From positions 703,501 to 767,500 of the forward strand of contig JANEZZ010001623.1 in the NCBI GenBank assembly GCA_026122225.1: 64,000 nt of DNA, given 5' to 3'. How positions within the stretch are numbered: position 1 is the first letter of the stretch; every line of letters starts with the position of its first letter. The notes under the pieces were generated by a model, which did no database searches, was not told the DNA's origin, and was given only the letters and a program-made list of their open reading frames with translations. Origin of the DNA: Heloderma charlesbogerti. Lineage: Eukaryota; Chordata; Lepidosauria; Squamata; Helodermatidae. Made by a program: the position numbers and the translations under genes. Below are positions 45,725 through 56,600 of this stretch, piece after piece.

Positions 45725-46150
45725 GTACATGATAAAAAGAAAAGTTACTTGTTTGTGCATGCAACTCTGCCACCTACAGGCCCCTTATGGATTTTTTTGT
45801 ACTTTCTCATAATCCTGTTTTATTTTTTGTTTTTGTTTCTGCAGCAAGGAACACCAAAATGTCAAAAGTAGTAAGATTTTGCAAAAGCTTCCACATTCAG
45901 TAATTATAAATGTATTTAAAAGATAAAAACAAGTCTGAATACCTCCTTGCTAGTGCATAAGTAGACTGCTCTAATCTGGCTACCTCTCTGTGCAATATTA
46001 GCAGAAAGCATATAAGCTTAAGATCGTCAAATAACAATGCAGCAATAAGGTAACACTCCAAAGTTGGGAAACTTACCTTCTATGTAAAACAGTACAAAGA
46101 TATAATCAACTACACTAACCCCAGAAGTGAAAATCTTCTTTGTTTATTAA

Positions 46151-46588
46151 GGGCACAATCCTATTCATATTGGCAGCCATCTCTGAACTCGGAGGCAACT
46201 GCCTATCCAATGCAGGGCAGGAGAAGCATGGAGGGGATCGTTCCCTCCATACTTCTCCTGCCCTGCATTTTCGGCTAGACATCCAGTTGCGGCTCTCTAG
46301 CCGCAGGAGGGCTGTGTGGTAGAGGAGGCCGCTGTATGACACATTGGATGTGTTGTACAGGCATTTCCGCCCTCCCCGCCCCGGAATGCCCCTTTTCGGC
46401 CACTCCACGCTCCTCTTGCAAGCGTGGAGCACGGGGTTATTCCGCGCTGCCTCCAAGGCAGCGCGGAAGTGGGGGGAGGTCAGTTCTCCAGGAACCAGCC
46501 TCAGAGTGTGGGCTCCGAGGTCAGTTCCCGGAAAACCAGATATCCTATGGCCATCTAGCCACTGTCCAGTAGCCATAGGATTGCTCCC
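46151..46588. repeat. Hairpin-rich MITE (GGGCACAATCCTAT ends)
   Basis: The ends GGGCACAATCCTAT and the complement of GGGAGCAATCCTAT are inverted. Internal hairpins include 46212-46267 (ATGCAGGGCAGGAGAAG arms, one mismatch) and a TCCGCGCTGCCT / AGGCAGCGCGGA pair near 46439-46467. No protein is encoded. A similar design is seen at 59222-59662. Confidence 0.7.
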
Positions 46589-46629
46589 TCTGAATACTTA
46601 TATTCTGCCTAATATAATAAAATATCTAA

Positions 46630-46760
46630 GGATGCAATCCTATGCATGTTAGACAGAAAAAAGTCCTACAGTTCCAGCATGTCCCAGCCAGCATGGCTGG
46701 CTTGAAGGATGCTGGAGGTTGTAGGACTTGTTTCTTTCTAAACATGCATAGAATTGTGCC
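46630..46760. repeat. Palindromic MITE (AAGTCCTACA family), best copy
   Basis: The left end GGATGCAATCCTATGCATG and the right end, read in complement, GGCACAATTCTATGCATG are inverted. Inner arms AAAAGTCCTACA / TGTAGGACTTG also pair around GCCAGCATGGCTGGC. It is flanked by TAA (left) and TTA (right), consistent with a TWA-type Harbinger target. Confidence 0.75.
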
Positions 46761-46947
46761 TTACGTAGTTTACATACAAAAGTACGAAAAAATAAAAAAA
46801 TATACGGGTGAAACTTCTGAGAAACCCCTGCTTTGGACCTTAACGGCCTAAAGTTTAATTTAAAATTAGTCTTCATTAACTACAAGTAAGACAAATTTAT
46901 CTTGGCATCTTAAGGGAGGAAGGATTTCTTACCTTATCTTATTTTTT

Positions 46948-47021
46948 GTGAACCTCCCAGAGAGCTTCGGCTATTGGGCGGTACAGAAATGAAATGAAAT
47001 GAAATGAAATGAAAGAATGAA

Positions 47022-47052
<31 letters not shown>

Positions 47053-47053
47053 A
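46948..47053 (+). repeat. SINE 3' tail with AAATG and AAAT repeats
   Basis: TGAACCTCCCAGAGAGCTTC, GGCTATTGGGCGGTACAGAA, followed by GAAAT units and then AAAT units. I recognise this as a common squamate SINE or LINE tail. No head is present. Confidence 0.6.
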
Positions 47054-49444
47054 ATTATCTTCCTCTATGCCTAAGAGTGCTCAGCCTTCTTTTTATCATC
47101 TCTACCAATGTGGGCATTGAGGTTACATGCTGGATCTAGGATTATGATGGAATCAACGTATCTGGTCTACAAAAACTTTCTAGCTTACGGAGGTCAGAAA
47201 ATATGTGAACTTATAACTTCGCTATCAGGATGTAGCCAGACCCAAAGGCCAAGTTCAGATGGTCTCTTATATATGAAATATTTAGCATTCCTATGTTTGC
47301 ACTGAGACACAAAAACACCTGCTGCAGTTCCAAAAACTACTCCAACTACCAGCACACATTTAAAAAAAAAGTTTAAGAAGTGTGACACTGACCTTGCCAC
47401 ACCCTTAGGATTTCCTTTTCTCCCGAGTCATCTTGAATTATGATAATTGTCTAAAGTGTATTAGCTGAAATGTCAAATGACTATGGAGGAAACTGAGACA
47501 GTCCCAGACAAGATTAAATTAAAACCCCAGGAGAGAGGATATGTAAAGAGGGCTTCGTCTAATTATTTGGTATTGCTGCCTCCTGTTAAAAAGGCAATTA
47601 CCAGTGAAAAACAAAAGGCAGAATAGAATGAGCTTTTACCAACCCCACATCCACACAATGCCTACAAAAAGGAGACCACGCCCTTTTTTAGTGAAGAAAA
47701 GATAAAAGCTTTACTCACAATATCCTTGCATTTATATATGCAGGTATAGCATAGAGTTTCAAAGCAAGTTTGTTCAATCAATTCTTTGTTCTATAACCCT
47801 GGCCAGGGAGAAAGTGCAAACACGTGCTCCCAGCAATAGTGGAAGGGGTGGGGGAGGGAAGAGCAGGAAACCGCACTGTAGGCTATAGAGATCCTTAAGC
47901 TAGCTATGGCCCAAATTCCCATGCATTAACTAGCTAACTGCAACACTGCCCCCTTCCTGTAACTTGCAGATGAGGTTGCAATATTCCCAACTTTGTCCAT
48001 GTCTAATTTGGGTTTGAACAGATCAAGTAAATAAATCTCATTTTTTCCTCCGTTGATGCCTGCAAAGTACAGAGACTATGAAAATTGGGGTAGCGTTGCA
48101 GAAGCTCTTTCTGTAAGGGGAGAGGAATATACCTTTTAACTTTGACAACTGGGAAGGACTATCCCTAAATGTTTCAGCTACTAAGATAAAAATATCACCA
48201 CCATTCCTATTTTTCCAAACGTATAACTTGCCCACCTGACTTGCCTTGCTGGCCCTCCTATGTCTCATACCAGCTGCATCATTTTAACTATGAGAACTAA
48301 CTGTGATTTTGTTTATAAATTCTTGGTTTGCACCAAGTTTATCAACATAAGCTGAAATCATGCATATGTTCTGTCAGCTACCAAAGCAAGAGATCTGAGC
48401 ACTGTTTAGACATTTGTCTGAACATCCATGCAAGGAGCAGCTGGATCATGCTCGCTCGTTGCCACTGGTCCCACTCTTGCCCATATCTGTATTTGATGCA
48501 AGTCTGAAAAGGTTCATGAACATACAAACTGTACATTGCATAAACTCTGTTCGTACAGTCAGGGAACCTTTGAAGAGGCAGGGGCCCTGATAGTCCGTAT
48601 GTAGTTTGCATGCATGATTGTAGGCTCTTTCAGATGTTATGTCAAATGCACTTAGCAGGCTGGAGTGGGGGTAGCGGCACCCCCCAGTCCCTCTCACCCC
48701 CAGTATGTATCTATTCAGATCAACATCTGAACAGTGCTCATATCTACATCAATACATCTATGCTTAAACAGAAACAACTTAAAATTAAAGACACGACCTG
48801 TCTACATAGTTTTGTCTTCCTATAAGCATGAAATAAAAAGTTGAGCCCTTTCAATACTTTACAAAATGTACCCTCTTCCAACAGAGAGAACTAAACCTAC
48901 CTTATGCGGCAACAACTTTTTTTCTTTGCAGGATTTAGCCTGATTTTCAGCATCTAGATTCAGATGGGGCTCATCTTGTGGAAGAGGAAATTAATATCGC
49001 AAGTTAAAAGTCAAGAGATTAAGAATTTTAAATTTGGAGATATAACCTTCCTTCCGAAACTCTGATTTAGTTTCCTAGCAACGGCATGAACACCTTGTGA
49101 ACAAAACAGCCACTATTTTGCAACAAGGCTGAGAGAACATGAAAAAGCTTTCTACTGTCAGTTCCTTCCTTTTGTGGCCCACAGTGAGGGATATATGTCA
49201 ATAAAACTCATGGCAGATGCACACCGTAAGAATAATGATTATTTAATGCTTATTTGGACAAGGTCAGTTTGACCATGTTGGGCGAGTGGGCAAAGGGGCC
49301 TTCACCGTGGGCAGAGACAGTCAACTGGCAGTACCGCCTCTGGGATTCAGGGAGCTCTTGAGCAGGGCACCCGCAGTGCACGCTCTTAACCTGGAGGAAG
49401 CGAGGTGTGCAAACTGAGAGTTCTGACATGCTGCCTCTGACCTT
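47054..49444. other. Intergenic, no recognised gene
   Basis: About 2.4 kb without a supportable exon, RNA gene or named repeat. Confidence 0.45.
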
Positions 49445-49675
49445 TTTTTTAAAACGTTATATTTTTATCTTGCCCTCCTTCCAGGGAGCTCAGCGTAGTG
49501 TACAAAATTATTCCCATCCCAATTATCCTCACAACAACCCCGTGAGGTATGTAAGGCTGAAAGAAAAGGGCTGGTCAAAGCCAGTTATCCAGTGAGTTTC
49601 CTAGTCTGAATGGAGATTTGAATCCAGGTCTCCTAGTCTTACTCCCGCACTCGGACCACTACAGCACTCTGGTAC
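49445..49675 (-). repeat. MIR-like SINE (reverse orientation)
   Basis: TTTATCTTGCCCTCCTTCCA, TATCCTCACAACAACCCCGT, TGAGTTTCCTAGTCTGAATG, TTTGAATCCAGGTCTCC (B-box complement) and GGACCACTACAGCACTCTGG give the complete reverse order of a MIR-type SINE. Confidence 0.75.
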
Positions 49676-49893
49676 AAAATTAAGCAAGTTAACATTAAAA
49701 TGCAAACAAAATGAATTCCTCTCCCATCCCTAGTGGAACCATTCATTCTTCAACATTTCACAAACGCAAATAGTGACGTGCTTATAAGACAGGGGTATAA
49801 AAACCCCTTCCAGCTTGAGGGCCAGATTCAAATTTGGAGATGCTTTCAAGGGCTGCATTCATTCATTAATTCATTCTTTATTTAAAACATTTA

Positions 49894-50939
49894 TTGTTGT
49901 TGTTGTTCAGTCGTTCAGTCGTGTCCGACTCTTCGTGACCCCATGGACCATAGCACTCCAGGCCTTCCTGTCCTGCGCTCTCTCCCGGAGCGTGCTCAAG
50001 TTCATATTCATTGCATCCGTGATGCTATCTAGCCATCTCATCCTCTGCCGTCCCCTTCTCCTTTTGCCTTCAGTCTTTCCCAGCATCAGGGTCTTTTCCA
50101 GGGAGTTTTCTCTTCGCATTAGGTGGCCAAAATATTGGAGCTTCAGCTTCATTATCTGTCCTTCCAATGAGCAGTCAGGGTTGATTTCCTTTAGGATGGA
50201 CTGATTGGACCTCCTTGCAGTCCAGGGGACTCGTAAGAGTCTTCTCCAGCACCACAGTTCGAAAGCATCAATTCTTGGGCGCTCAGCCTTCCTTATAGTC
50301 CAGCTCTCACAGCCATACATTACTACTGGGAAAACCATAGCTTTGATTAGACGGACCTTTGTCGGCAAGGTGATATCTCTGCTTCTTACTATGCTGTCTA
50401 GGTTTGCCATAGCTTTCCTCCCAAGGAGCAAGCGTCTTTTAATTTCATGGCTACAGTCACCGTCTGCGGTGATCTTGGAGCCCAAGAAAGTAAAATCTGT
50501 CACTGCTTCCATTTCTTCCCCTTCTATATGCCAGGAAGTGATAGGGCCAGATGCCATGATCTTCGTTTTTTTAATGTTGAGTTTCAAACCAGCTTTTGCA
50601 CTCTCCTCTTTCACCCTCAACAAGAGGCTCTTGAGATCCTCTTCGCTTTCTGCCATTAGGGTGGTATCGTCTGCGTATCTGAGGTTGTTGATAATTCTCC
50701 TGGCAATCTTAATTCCGACCTCTGATTCATCCAACCCGGCATTTCTCATGATGTACTCTGCATATAAGTTAAATAAGCAGGGTGACAATATGCAGCCTTG
50801 TCGTACTCCTTTCCCAATTTTGAACCACTCGGTTGTTCCATGTCTGGTTCTTACTGTTGCTTCTTGACCCTCATACAGGTTTCTCAGGAGACAGGTAAGG
50901 TGGTCTGGTACTCCCATCACTTTAAGAATTTGCCACAGT
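49894..50939 (-). mobile_element. BovB LINE 3' half (copy 2)
   Basis: The minus strand is open throughout the BovB part and encodes RT blocks GVRQGCILSPCLFNLYAEY and LRYADDTTLMAESEED. The C-terminal region (WCWRRLLRVPWTARRSNQSI, RRGRQRMRWLDSITDAMNMN) ends at [13 protein letters not shown], followed by the GTTGTTGTTGTTCAGTCG tail. The 5' edge at 50939 abuts Tc1 sequence without a visible target duplication. Confidence 0.95.
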
Positions 50940-52332
50940 TTCCTGGGTACCCCATGACCAATCAAGCAGATAAAAGGCCTGCAGGTGGTGCTGAGTGTTA
51001 CATTTGCATTTGGTAGCTGTTCACTGGAACTCCCAACATGAGGTCCAAAGAGGTGTCCATGTGAGTGAAGGAGGCCATCATTAGGCTGAGGAAACAAAAT
51101 AAACCCATCAGAGAGATAGCAAAAACAGTGGGAGTGGCCAACACAACAGTTTGGAACATCCTGAAAAAGAAGGAATTAACTGGCAAGCTCAGCAACAGCA
51201 AAAGGCCTGGCAGACCACGGAAAACAACTAAAGTGGATGACCGCAGAATTCTGCTCATGGTGAAGAGGAACCCTTTCACAACATCTAGCCAGGTCAAGAA
51301 CGCTCTTGAGGAGGTAGGCATGTCATTGTCAACATCTACAGTCAAGAGACGGCTTTATGAATGTAAATACAGAGGCTTCACAACAAGGTGCAAACCACTG
51401 GTAACGCTCAAGAACAGAAAGGCCAGATTAGTCTTTGCCAGCAAACACCTAAAAAAGCCTGCCCACTTCTGGAATAAGATTATTTGGACTGATGAAACCA
51501 AGATTAACTTGTACCAGAATGATGGGAAGAGAAAAGTATGGAGAAGGAAAGGAACAGCTCATGATCCAAAACATACCACATCATCTGTCAAACATGGTGG
51601 AGGCAGTGTTATGGCATGGGCATGTATGGCTGCCAATGGAACCGGGTCACTGGTGTTTATTGATGACCTGACTGCTGACAAAAGCAGCAGGATGAATTCT
51701 GAAGTGTATAGGGCTATACTTTCTGCTCAGATTCAGCTCAATGCTGCCAAACTGATAGGACACCGCTTCATATTGCAGATAGATAATGACCCAAAACATA
51801 CAGCAAAAGCTACCCAAGAGTTTCTCCAGGCAAAGAAGTGGGATGTTCTTCAATGTCCAAGGCAGTCATCTGATCTCAACCCAATAGAGCATGCCTTTCA
51901 CTTCCTGAAGACAAGACTGAAGGCAGAAAGACCCACAAACAAGCAGCAGCTGAAGGCAGCTGCAGTAAAGGCCTGGCAAAGCATCTCGAGGGAGGAAACT
52001 CAGCATTTGGTCATGTCCATGGGTTCCAGACTTCAGGCAGTCATTGACTGCAAAGGATTTTCATCCAGATATTAAAAGTGATCCTTAAGTTTGAAATGAT
52101 GTTGGTTTGTTCCATTACTTATGAGCCACCAACGATGGGTGTGGGTGTATGCCACTGGCTGTACTTCCCGAATGGTTAGTGCCCCACTTTTGTCAAACCC
52201 CTTGAATTACAGCTGAAAGTCCTGACTTCGCTCCCATCTGGGTGTGTTTCCTTTCAACTTCAATGTGGTGGTGTACAGAGGCCAACTGCTAAAACAGTTA
52301 TCCTTGTTCCAATATTTCTGGCCCTGCCTGTA
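50940..52332 (+). mobile_element. Tc1/mariner element, left end missing
   Basis: Sequence from 50940 (CCTGGGTACCCCATGACCAATC) is the 5' leader of a Tc1-family element, followed by the transposase frame and a 3' non-coding arm. The right end reads CAATATTTCTGGCCCTGCCTG and stops at TA (52331-52332), the Tc1 target dinucleotide. The left terminal inverted repeat is absent, replaced by BovB copy 2. Confidence 0.85.
51065..52075 (+). CDS. Tc1-family DD34E transposase, near-open frame with early stop
   Basis: 336 codons encode a full-length-like Tc1 transposase (cut-and-paste, TA target). There is an N-terminal helix-turn-helix (residues 6-36), a GRPR-type AT-hook (49-52) and a second DNA-binding helix region (72-97). 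The catalytic triad is D143 (WTDETKINL), D240 (QIDNDPKHT) and E275 (DLNPIEHAF), with exactly 34 residues between the last two. No ATG starts this frame. The family start is probably the ATG at 51038, which is in frame but separated by a TGA at 51062-51064 (codon 9). So the copy has one visible nonsense codon and otherwise an open frame, suggesting recent activity. Closely similar transposases are known from fishes and are thought to move horizontally; that origin is an inference here. Confidence 0.92.
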   Translation: MKEAIIRLRKQNKPIREIAKTVGVANTTVWNILKKKELTGKLSNSKRPGRPRKTTKVDDRRILLMVKRNPFTTSSQVKNALEEVGMSLSTSTVKRRLYECKYRGFTTRCKPLVTLKNRKARLVFASKHLKKPAHFWNKIIWTDETKINLYQNDGKRKVWRRKGTAHDPKHTTSSVKHGGGSVMAWACMAANGTGSLVFIDDLTADKSSRMNSEVYRAILSAQIQLNAAKLIGHRFILQIDNDPKHTAKATQEFLQAKKWDVLQCPRQSSDLNPIEHAFHFLKTRLKAERPTNKQQLKAAAVKAWQSISREETQHLVMSMGSRLQAVIDCKGFSSRY

Positions 52333-52389
52333 AGTCCCATTGATTTCAGTGGGGGCAAAGCAGGTGTAGATAACCTGATATTTTGGACT

Positions 52390-53526
52390 GTTGTTGTTCA
52401 GTCGTTAAATCGTGTCCAACTCTTCGTGACCCCATGGACCATAGCACACCAGGCCTTCCTGTCCTCCACTCTCTCCCGGAGTGTGCTCAAGTTAATATTA
52501 ATTGCATCGGTGATGCTATCTAGCCATCTCATCCTCTGCCGTCCCCTTCTCCTTTTGCCTTCAGTCTTTCCCAGCATCAGGGTCTTTTCCAGGGAGTTTT
52601 CTCTTCGCATTAGGTGACCAAAATATTTGAGCTTCAGCTTCAGTATCTGTCCTTTCAATGAGCAGTCAGGGTTGATTTCCTTTAGGATGGACTGATTTGA
52701 CCTCCTTGCAGTCCAGGGGACTCGTAAGAGTCTTCTCCAGCACCACAGTTCGAAAGCATCCATTCTTCGGCGCTCAGCCTTCCATATAGTCCAACTCTCA
52801 CAGCCATACGTAGCTACTGGGAAAACCATAGCTTTGATTAGACGGACCTTTGTCGGCAAGGTGATGTCTCTGCTTCTTACTATGCTGTCTAGGGTTGCCA
52901 TAGCTTTCCTCCCAAGGAGCAAGTGACTTTTAATGTCATAGCTACAGTCACCGTCTGCGGTGATCTTGGAGCCCAAGAAAATAAAATCTGTCACTGCTTC
53001 CATTTCTTCCCCTTCTATATGCCAGGAAGTGATGGGGCCAGATGCCATGATCTTCGTTTTTTTAATGTTGAGTTTCAAACCAGCTTTTGGACTCTCCTCT
53101 TTCACCCTCAACAAGAGGCTCTTTAGATCCTCTTCACTTTCTGCCAATAGGGTGGTATCGTCTGCGTATCTGAGGCTGTTGATAATTCTCTCGGCCATCT
53201 TAATTCCAACCTGTGATTCATCCAACCCGGCATTTCTCATGATGTACTCTGCATATAAATTAAACAAGCAGGGTGACAATATACAGCCTTGTTGTACTCC
53301 TTTCCCAATTTTGAACCAATCGATTGTTCCATGTCCGGTTCTTACTGTTGCTTCTTGACCCTCGTACAGGTTTCTCAGGAGACAGGTAAGGTGGTCTGGT
53401 ACTCCCATCTCTTTAAGAATTTGCCACAGTTTGTTGTGATCCACACAATCAAAGGCTTTAGCGTAGTCAATGAAGCAGAAATAGACGTTTTTCTGGAATT
53501 CTCTTGCTTTCTCCATGATCCAGTCC
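52390..53526 (-). mobile_element. BovB LINE, 5'-truncated, with 12-bp target duplication (copy 3)
   Basis: 1,137 bp flanked by ATATTTTGGACT at 52378-52389 and 53527-53538. The minus strand is open from the truncation point to the end: IMEKAREFQKNVYFCFIDYA, FDCVDHNKLWQILKEMGV, SLRYADDTTLLAESEED, then the C-terminal GRQRMRWLDSI and VHGVTKSWTRFND. The GTTGTTGTTCAGTCG tail is at 52390. It is a clean target-primed insertion. The host sequence (TTTTGGACTACAAGTCCCAT) is a palindromic MITE half. Confidence 0.95.
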
Positions 53527-53639
53527 ATATTTTGGACTACAAGTCCCATAATCCCCAGTCAGCATGGCCAATGCTCAGTGATTATATGAGTATTTATTTA
53601 TAAACATTTATATAAGATCTTAATGGTATAGGGAGGGAT

Positions 53640-53690
53640 AGAAATGTTATAAATAAATAAACAAACAAACAAATAAATAAACAACCTTAT
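53640..53690. repeat. AAAT/AAAC simple repeat
   Basis: Alternating AAATA and AAACA units, probably the tail of an older SINE. Confidence 0.7.
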
Positions 53691-53847
53691 GTGCTAATAA
53701 ACCACCAAGGTGGTAGCCCCAAATGTAGGGGGGGGGGTGCACCAGGTTGCCTAACACTGGACCAAAGTATGACTAACTTAGTCCAGAACCAATCTTATGT
53801 AAACAACACCATATTTAAAATGGTGATATGTTGTTTTCAGGGCTCTA

Positions 53848-53952
53848 AGGGTGCAATCCAATGCAGTTTTGGACAGATAAAAGACCTACAACTCCCAGCA
53901 TGCCCCCAGCCAGTATGGGAGTTATAGGACTTTTTTCTGTTTAAAGTTGTGT
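53848..53952. repeat. Palindromic MITE (AAGTCCTACAAC family)
   Basis: GGTGCAATCCAATGCAGTTT, GACCTACAACTCCCAGCATG and GGGAGTTATAGGACTTTTTT fold as at 46630-46760. The right end is lost where BovB copy 4 begins. Confidence 0.65.
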
Positions 53953-53954
53953 AG

Positions 53955-56164
53955 TTGTGTACTCCCATCACTTTCAGAATTTGCCACAGTTTGTTGTGAT
54001 CCACACAATCAAAGGCTTTAGCGTAGTCAATGAAGCAGAAATAGACGTTTTTCTGGAATTCTCTTGCTTTCTCCATGATGCAGCGAATGTTGGCGATTTG
54101 ATCTCTAGTTCCTCTGCCTCTTCGAAACCCTGCTTGTACTTCCGGTAGTTCTCGGTTCGCATACTGCTGAAGCCTAGCTTGTAGGATTTTGAGCATCACC
54201 TTGCTGGCATGTGAAATGAGCGCAATTGTGCGGTAGTTTGAACACTCTTTGACGTTGCCCTTCTTTGGAATTGGAATGTAAACTGACCTTTTCCAGTCTT
54301 GTGGCCACTGTTGAGTGTTCCAGATTTGTTGGCATATTGAATGCAGCACTTTAACAGCATCATCTTTTAGGATTTTAAATAGCTCGGCTGGAAGACTGTC
54401 ATCTCCGCTAGCTTTGTTGTTACTAATGCTTCCGAAGGCCCACTTGACTTCACTCTCGAGGATGTCCGGCTCAAGTTCAGTGACCGCACTATCATGGCTA
54501 TCAGGGACATTCAGATCTTTCCTGTATAGTTGTTCTGTGTATTCTTGCCACCTCTTCTTAATCTCATCTGCTTCTGTTAGGTCCCTGCCTTCTTGGTCCT
54601 TTATCATGCCCGTCTTTGCACAAAACGTTCCCTTGAGATCTCCAATTTTCTTGAAGAGATCTCTAGTCTTTCCCATTCTGTTGTTTTCCTCGATTTCTTT
54701 GCATTGTTCATTTAAGAAGGCCTTCTTGTCTCTCCTTGCTATTCTCTGGAGCTCTGCATTCAGTTGGGTATATCTTCCCCTTTCTCCCTTGCTTTTCGCT
54801 TCCCTTCTTTCGTGAGCTACTTGTAAAGCCTCATCAGACAGCCACTTTGCTTTCTTGCATTTCTTTTTCTTTGGGATGGATTTCGTTGCTGCCTCCTGAA
54901 CAATGTTACGGACCTCCGTCCATAGTTCCTCAGGCACTCTGTCTATCAGGTCTAATCCCTGAAATCTATTCCTCACCTCCACTGTATATTCATCAGGGAT
55001 ATGGTTTAGGTCATACCTGAACGGTTTAGTGGTTTTCCCGACGTTCTTCGATTTAAGCCGAACTTTTGCAAGAAGCAGCTCATGATCTGAGCCACAGTCA
55101 GCTCCAGGTCTTGTTTTGACTGACTGTATGGAGCTTCTCCATCTTTGGCTGCAAAGGACATAATCAATCTGATTTCAATATTGACCATCTGGTGACGTCC
55201 ATGTGTAGAGTCGCCTCTTGTGCTGTTGGAAAAGAGTGTTTGCTATGATCAGCATGTTCTCTTGGCAAAACTCTATTAGCTTTTGTCCTGCTTCATTTTG
55301 TACACCAAGGCCATGCCTGCCTGTTATCCCGGTGATTTCTTGACTTCCTACTTTAGCATTCCAATCCCCTATGATGAAGAGGACATCTTTTTTTGGTGTT
55401 AGTTCTAAAAGGTGTTGTAGGTCTTCATAAAACTGATCAACCTCAGCTTCTTCGGCCTCAGTGGTTGGGGCATAGACTTGAATTACTGTGATGTTGAATG
55501 GTTTGCCTTGGATTCGTACTGAGATCATTCTATCATTTTTAAGATTTTACCCCAGTACTGCTTTTCCCACCCTTCTGTTGACTATGAGTGCTACTCCATT
55601 TCTTCTAAGGGATTCTTGCCCACAATAGTAGATATGATGGTCACCTGAATTAAATTCGCCCATGCCTGTCCATTTTAGTTCGCTGATTCCCAAGATGTCG
55701 ATGTTCAATCTTGCCATCTCATGTTTGACCACCTCCAGCTTACCTTGATTCATTGATCTGACATTCCAGGTTCCTAAACAATATTGTTCTTTACAGCATC
55801 GGATTTTCTTTTCACCACCAGACACATCCACAGCTGAGTGTCCTTTCGGGTTTGGCCCAGCCGCTTCACTCTTTCTGGCACTACTTGGAAATACCCTCTG
55901 CTCTTCCCCAGTAGCATATTGGACACCTTCCGACCTGAGGGGCTCATCTTCCGGCGTCATCTCTTTTAGCCTTGTGATACGTTCCATGGGGTTTTCTTGG
56001 CAAGAATACTGGAGTGGGTTGCCATTTCCTTCTCCAGTGGACCACATTTTGTCAGAACTCTCTGCCATGACCTGTCCGTCTTGGGTGGCCCTGCACGGCA
56101 TAGCTTATGGCTTCACTGAGTTACGCAAGCCCCTTCGCCACAACAAGGCAGTGATCCATGAAGG
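53955..56164 (-). mobile_element. BovB LINE 5' two-thirds (copy 4)
   Basis: The minus strand runs from the 5' leader (56164, complement of CTTCATGGATCACTGCCTTG) through the endonuclease and linker to the first RT blocks. Endonuclease markers are LGTWNVRSMNQGKLEVVKHE, ISELKWTGMGEFNSGDHH and IIGDWNAKVGSQE. RT markers are SVYIPIPKKGNVKECSNYRT, GFRRGRGTRDQIANIR and FIDYAKAFDCVDH. It stops at LWQILKVMGV, so the catalytic YADD region and the 3' tail are missing. Breaks in frame occur near 55540 and 55180. Confidence 0.93.
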
Positions 56165-56600
56165 GGAAAACATTTATATCCCGCCCTATATCTTTAAGAT
56201 CTCAGGGCAGTGTACAGATAAAATCAGTTTAAACAGCATAAAACAAGAAATAATTTAAACAGCTGAAAACATATTAAACCATTAAACAATCTAATACCAA
56301 TTAAAGTCTAAAACAATAAAACAGTTAAAACAGTGTGCTACTTTAGGGAATGCATTTACCCCACAAAGGCTTTGGTAAAAAGCCATGTTTTTACTTGGTG
56401 CAGAAATGAGGCCAACGTCTGCACCAATCAGACCTCCAAGGGGAGGGCATTCCACAACTGGGGTGCCACAGCAGAGAAAGCCCTCTCCCATGTCCCACCA
56501 TAGTGTATGTCTCACACTGGTGGGATGCAGAGGAGGGCCCTTCCAACAGTTTGGGCAGGCATATGTAGTATGGGGCCAAAGGCAAATGGGGCGAGGACAA
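56165..56600 (+). repeat. Middle-repetitive element
   Basis: AACATTTATATCCCGCCCTA, CAGGGCAGTGTACAGATAAA, AAAACAATAAAACAG, then GGGGAGGGCATTCCACAACT and CACAGCAGAGAAAGCCCTCT. It is a fuller copy of the family at 6470-6760. The family is not named. Confidence 0.5.

Noticed and set aside
50205..50867. Plus-strand 220-codon frame over BovB copy 2
   Set aside because: Antisense shadow of the BovB RT frame. The same shadow recurs at 22840 and 52960.
51065..52075. Tc1 frame as a domesticated host gene
   Set aside because: It has an in-frame stop near the start, a neighbouring Tc1 right end and no sign of exon structure or of selection beyond being young.
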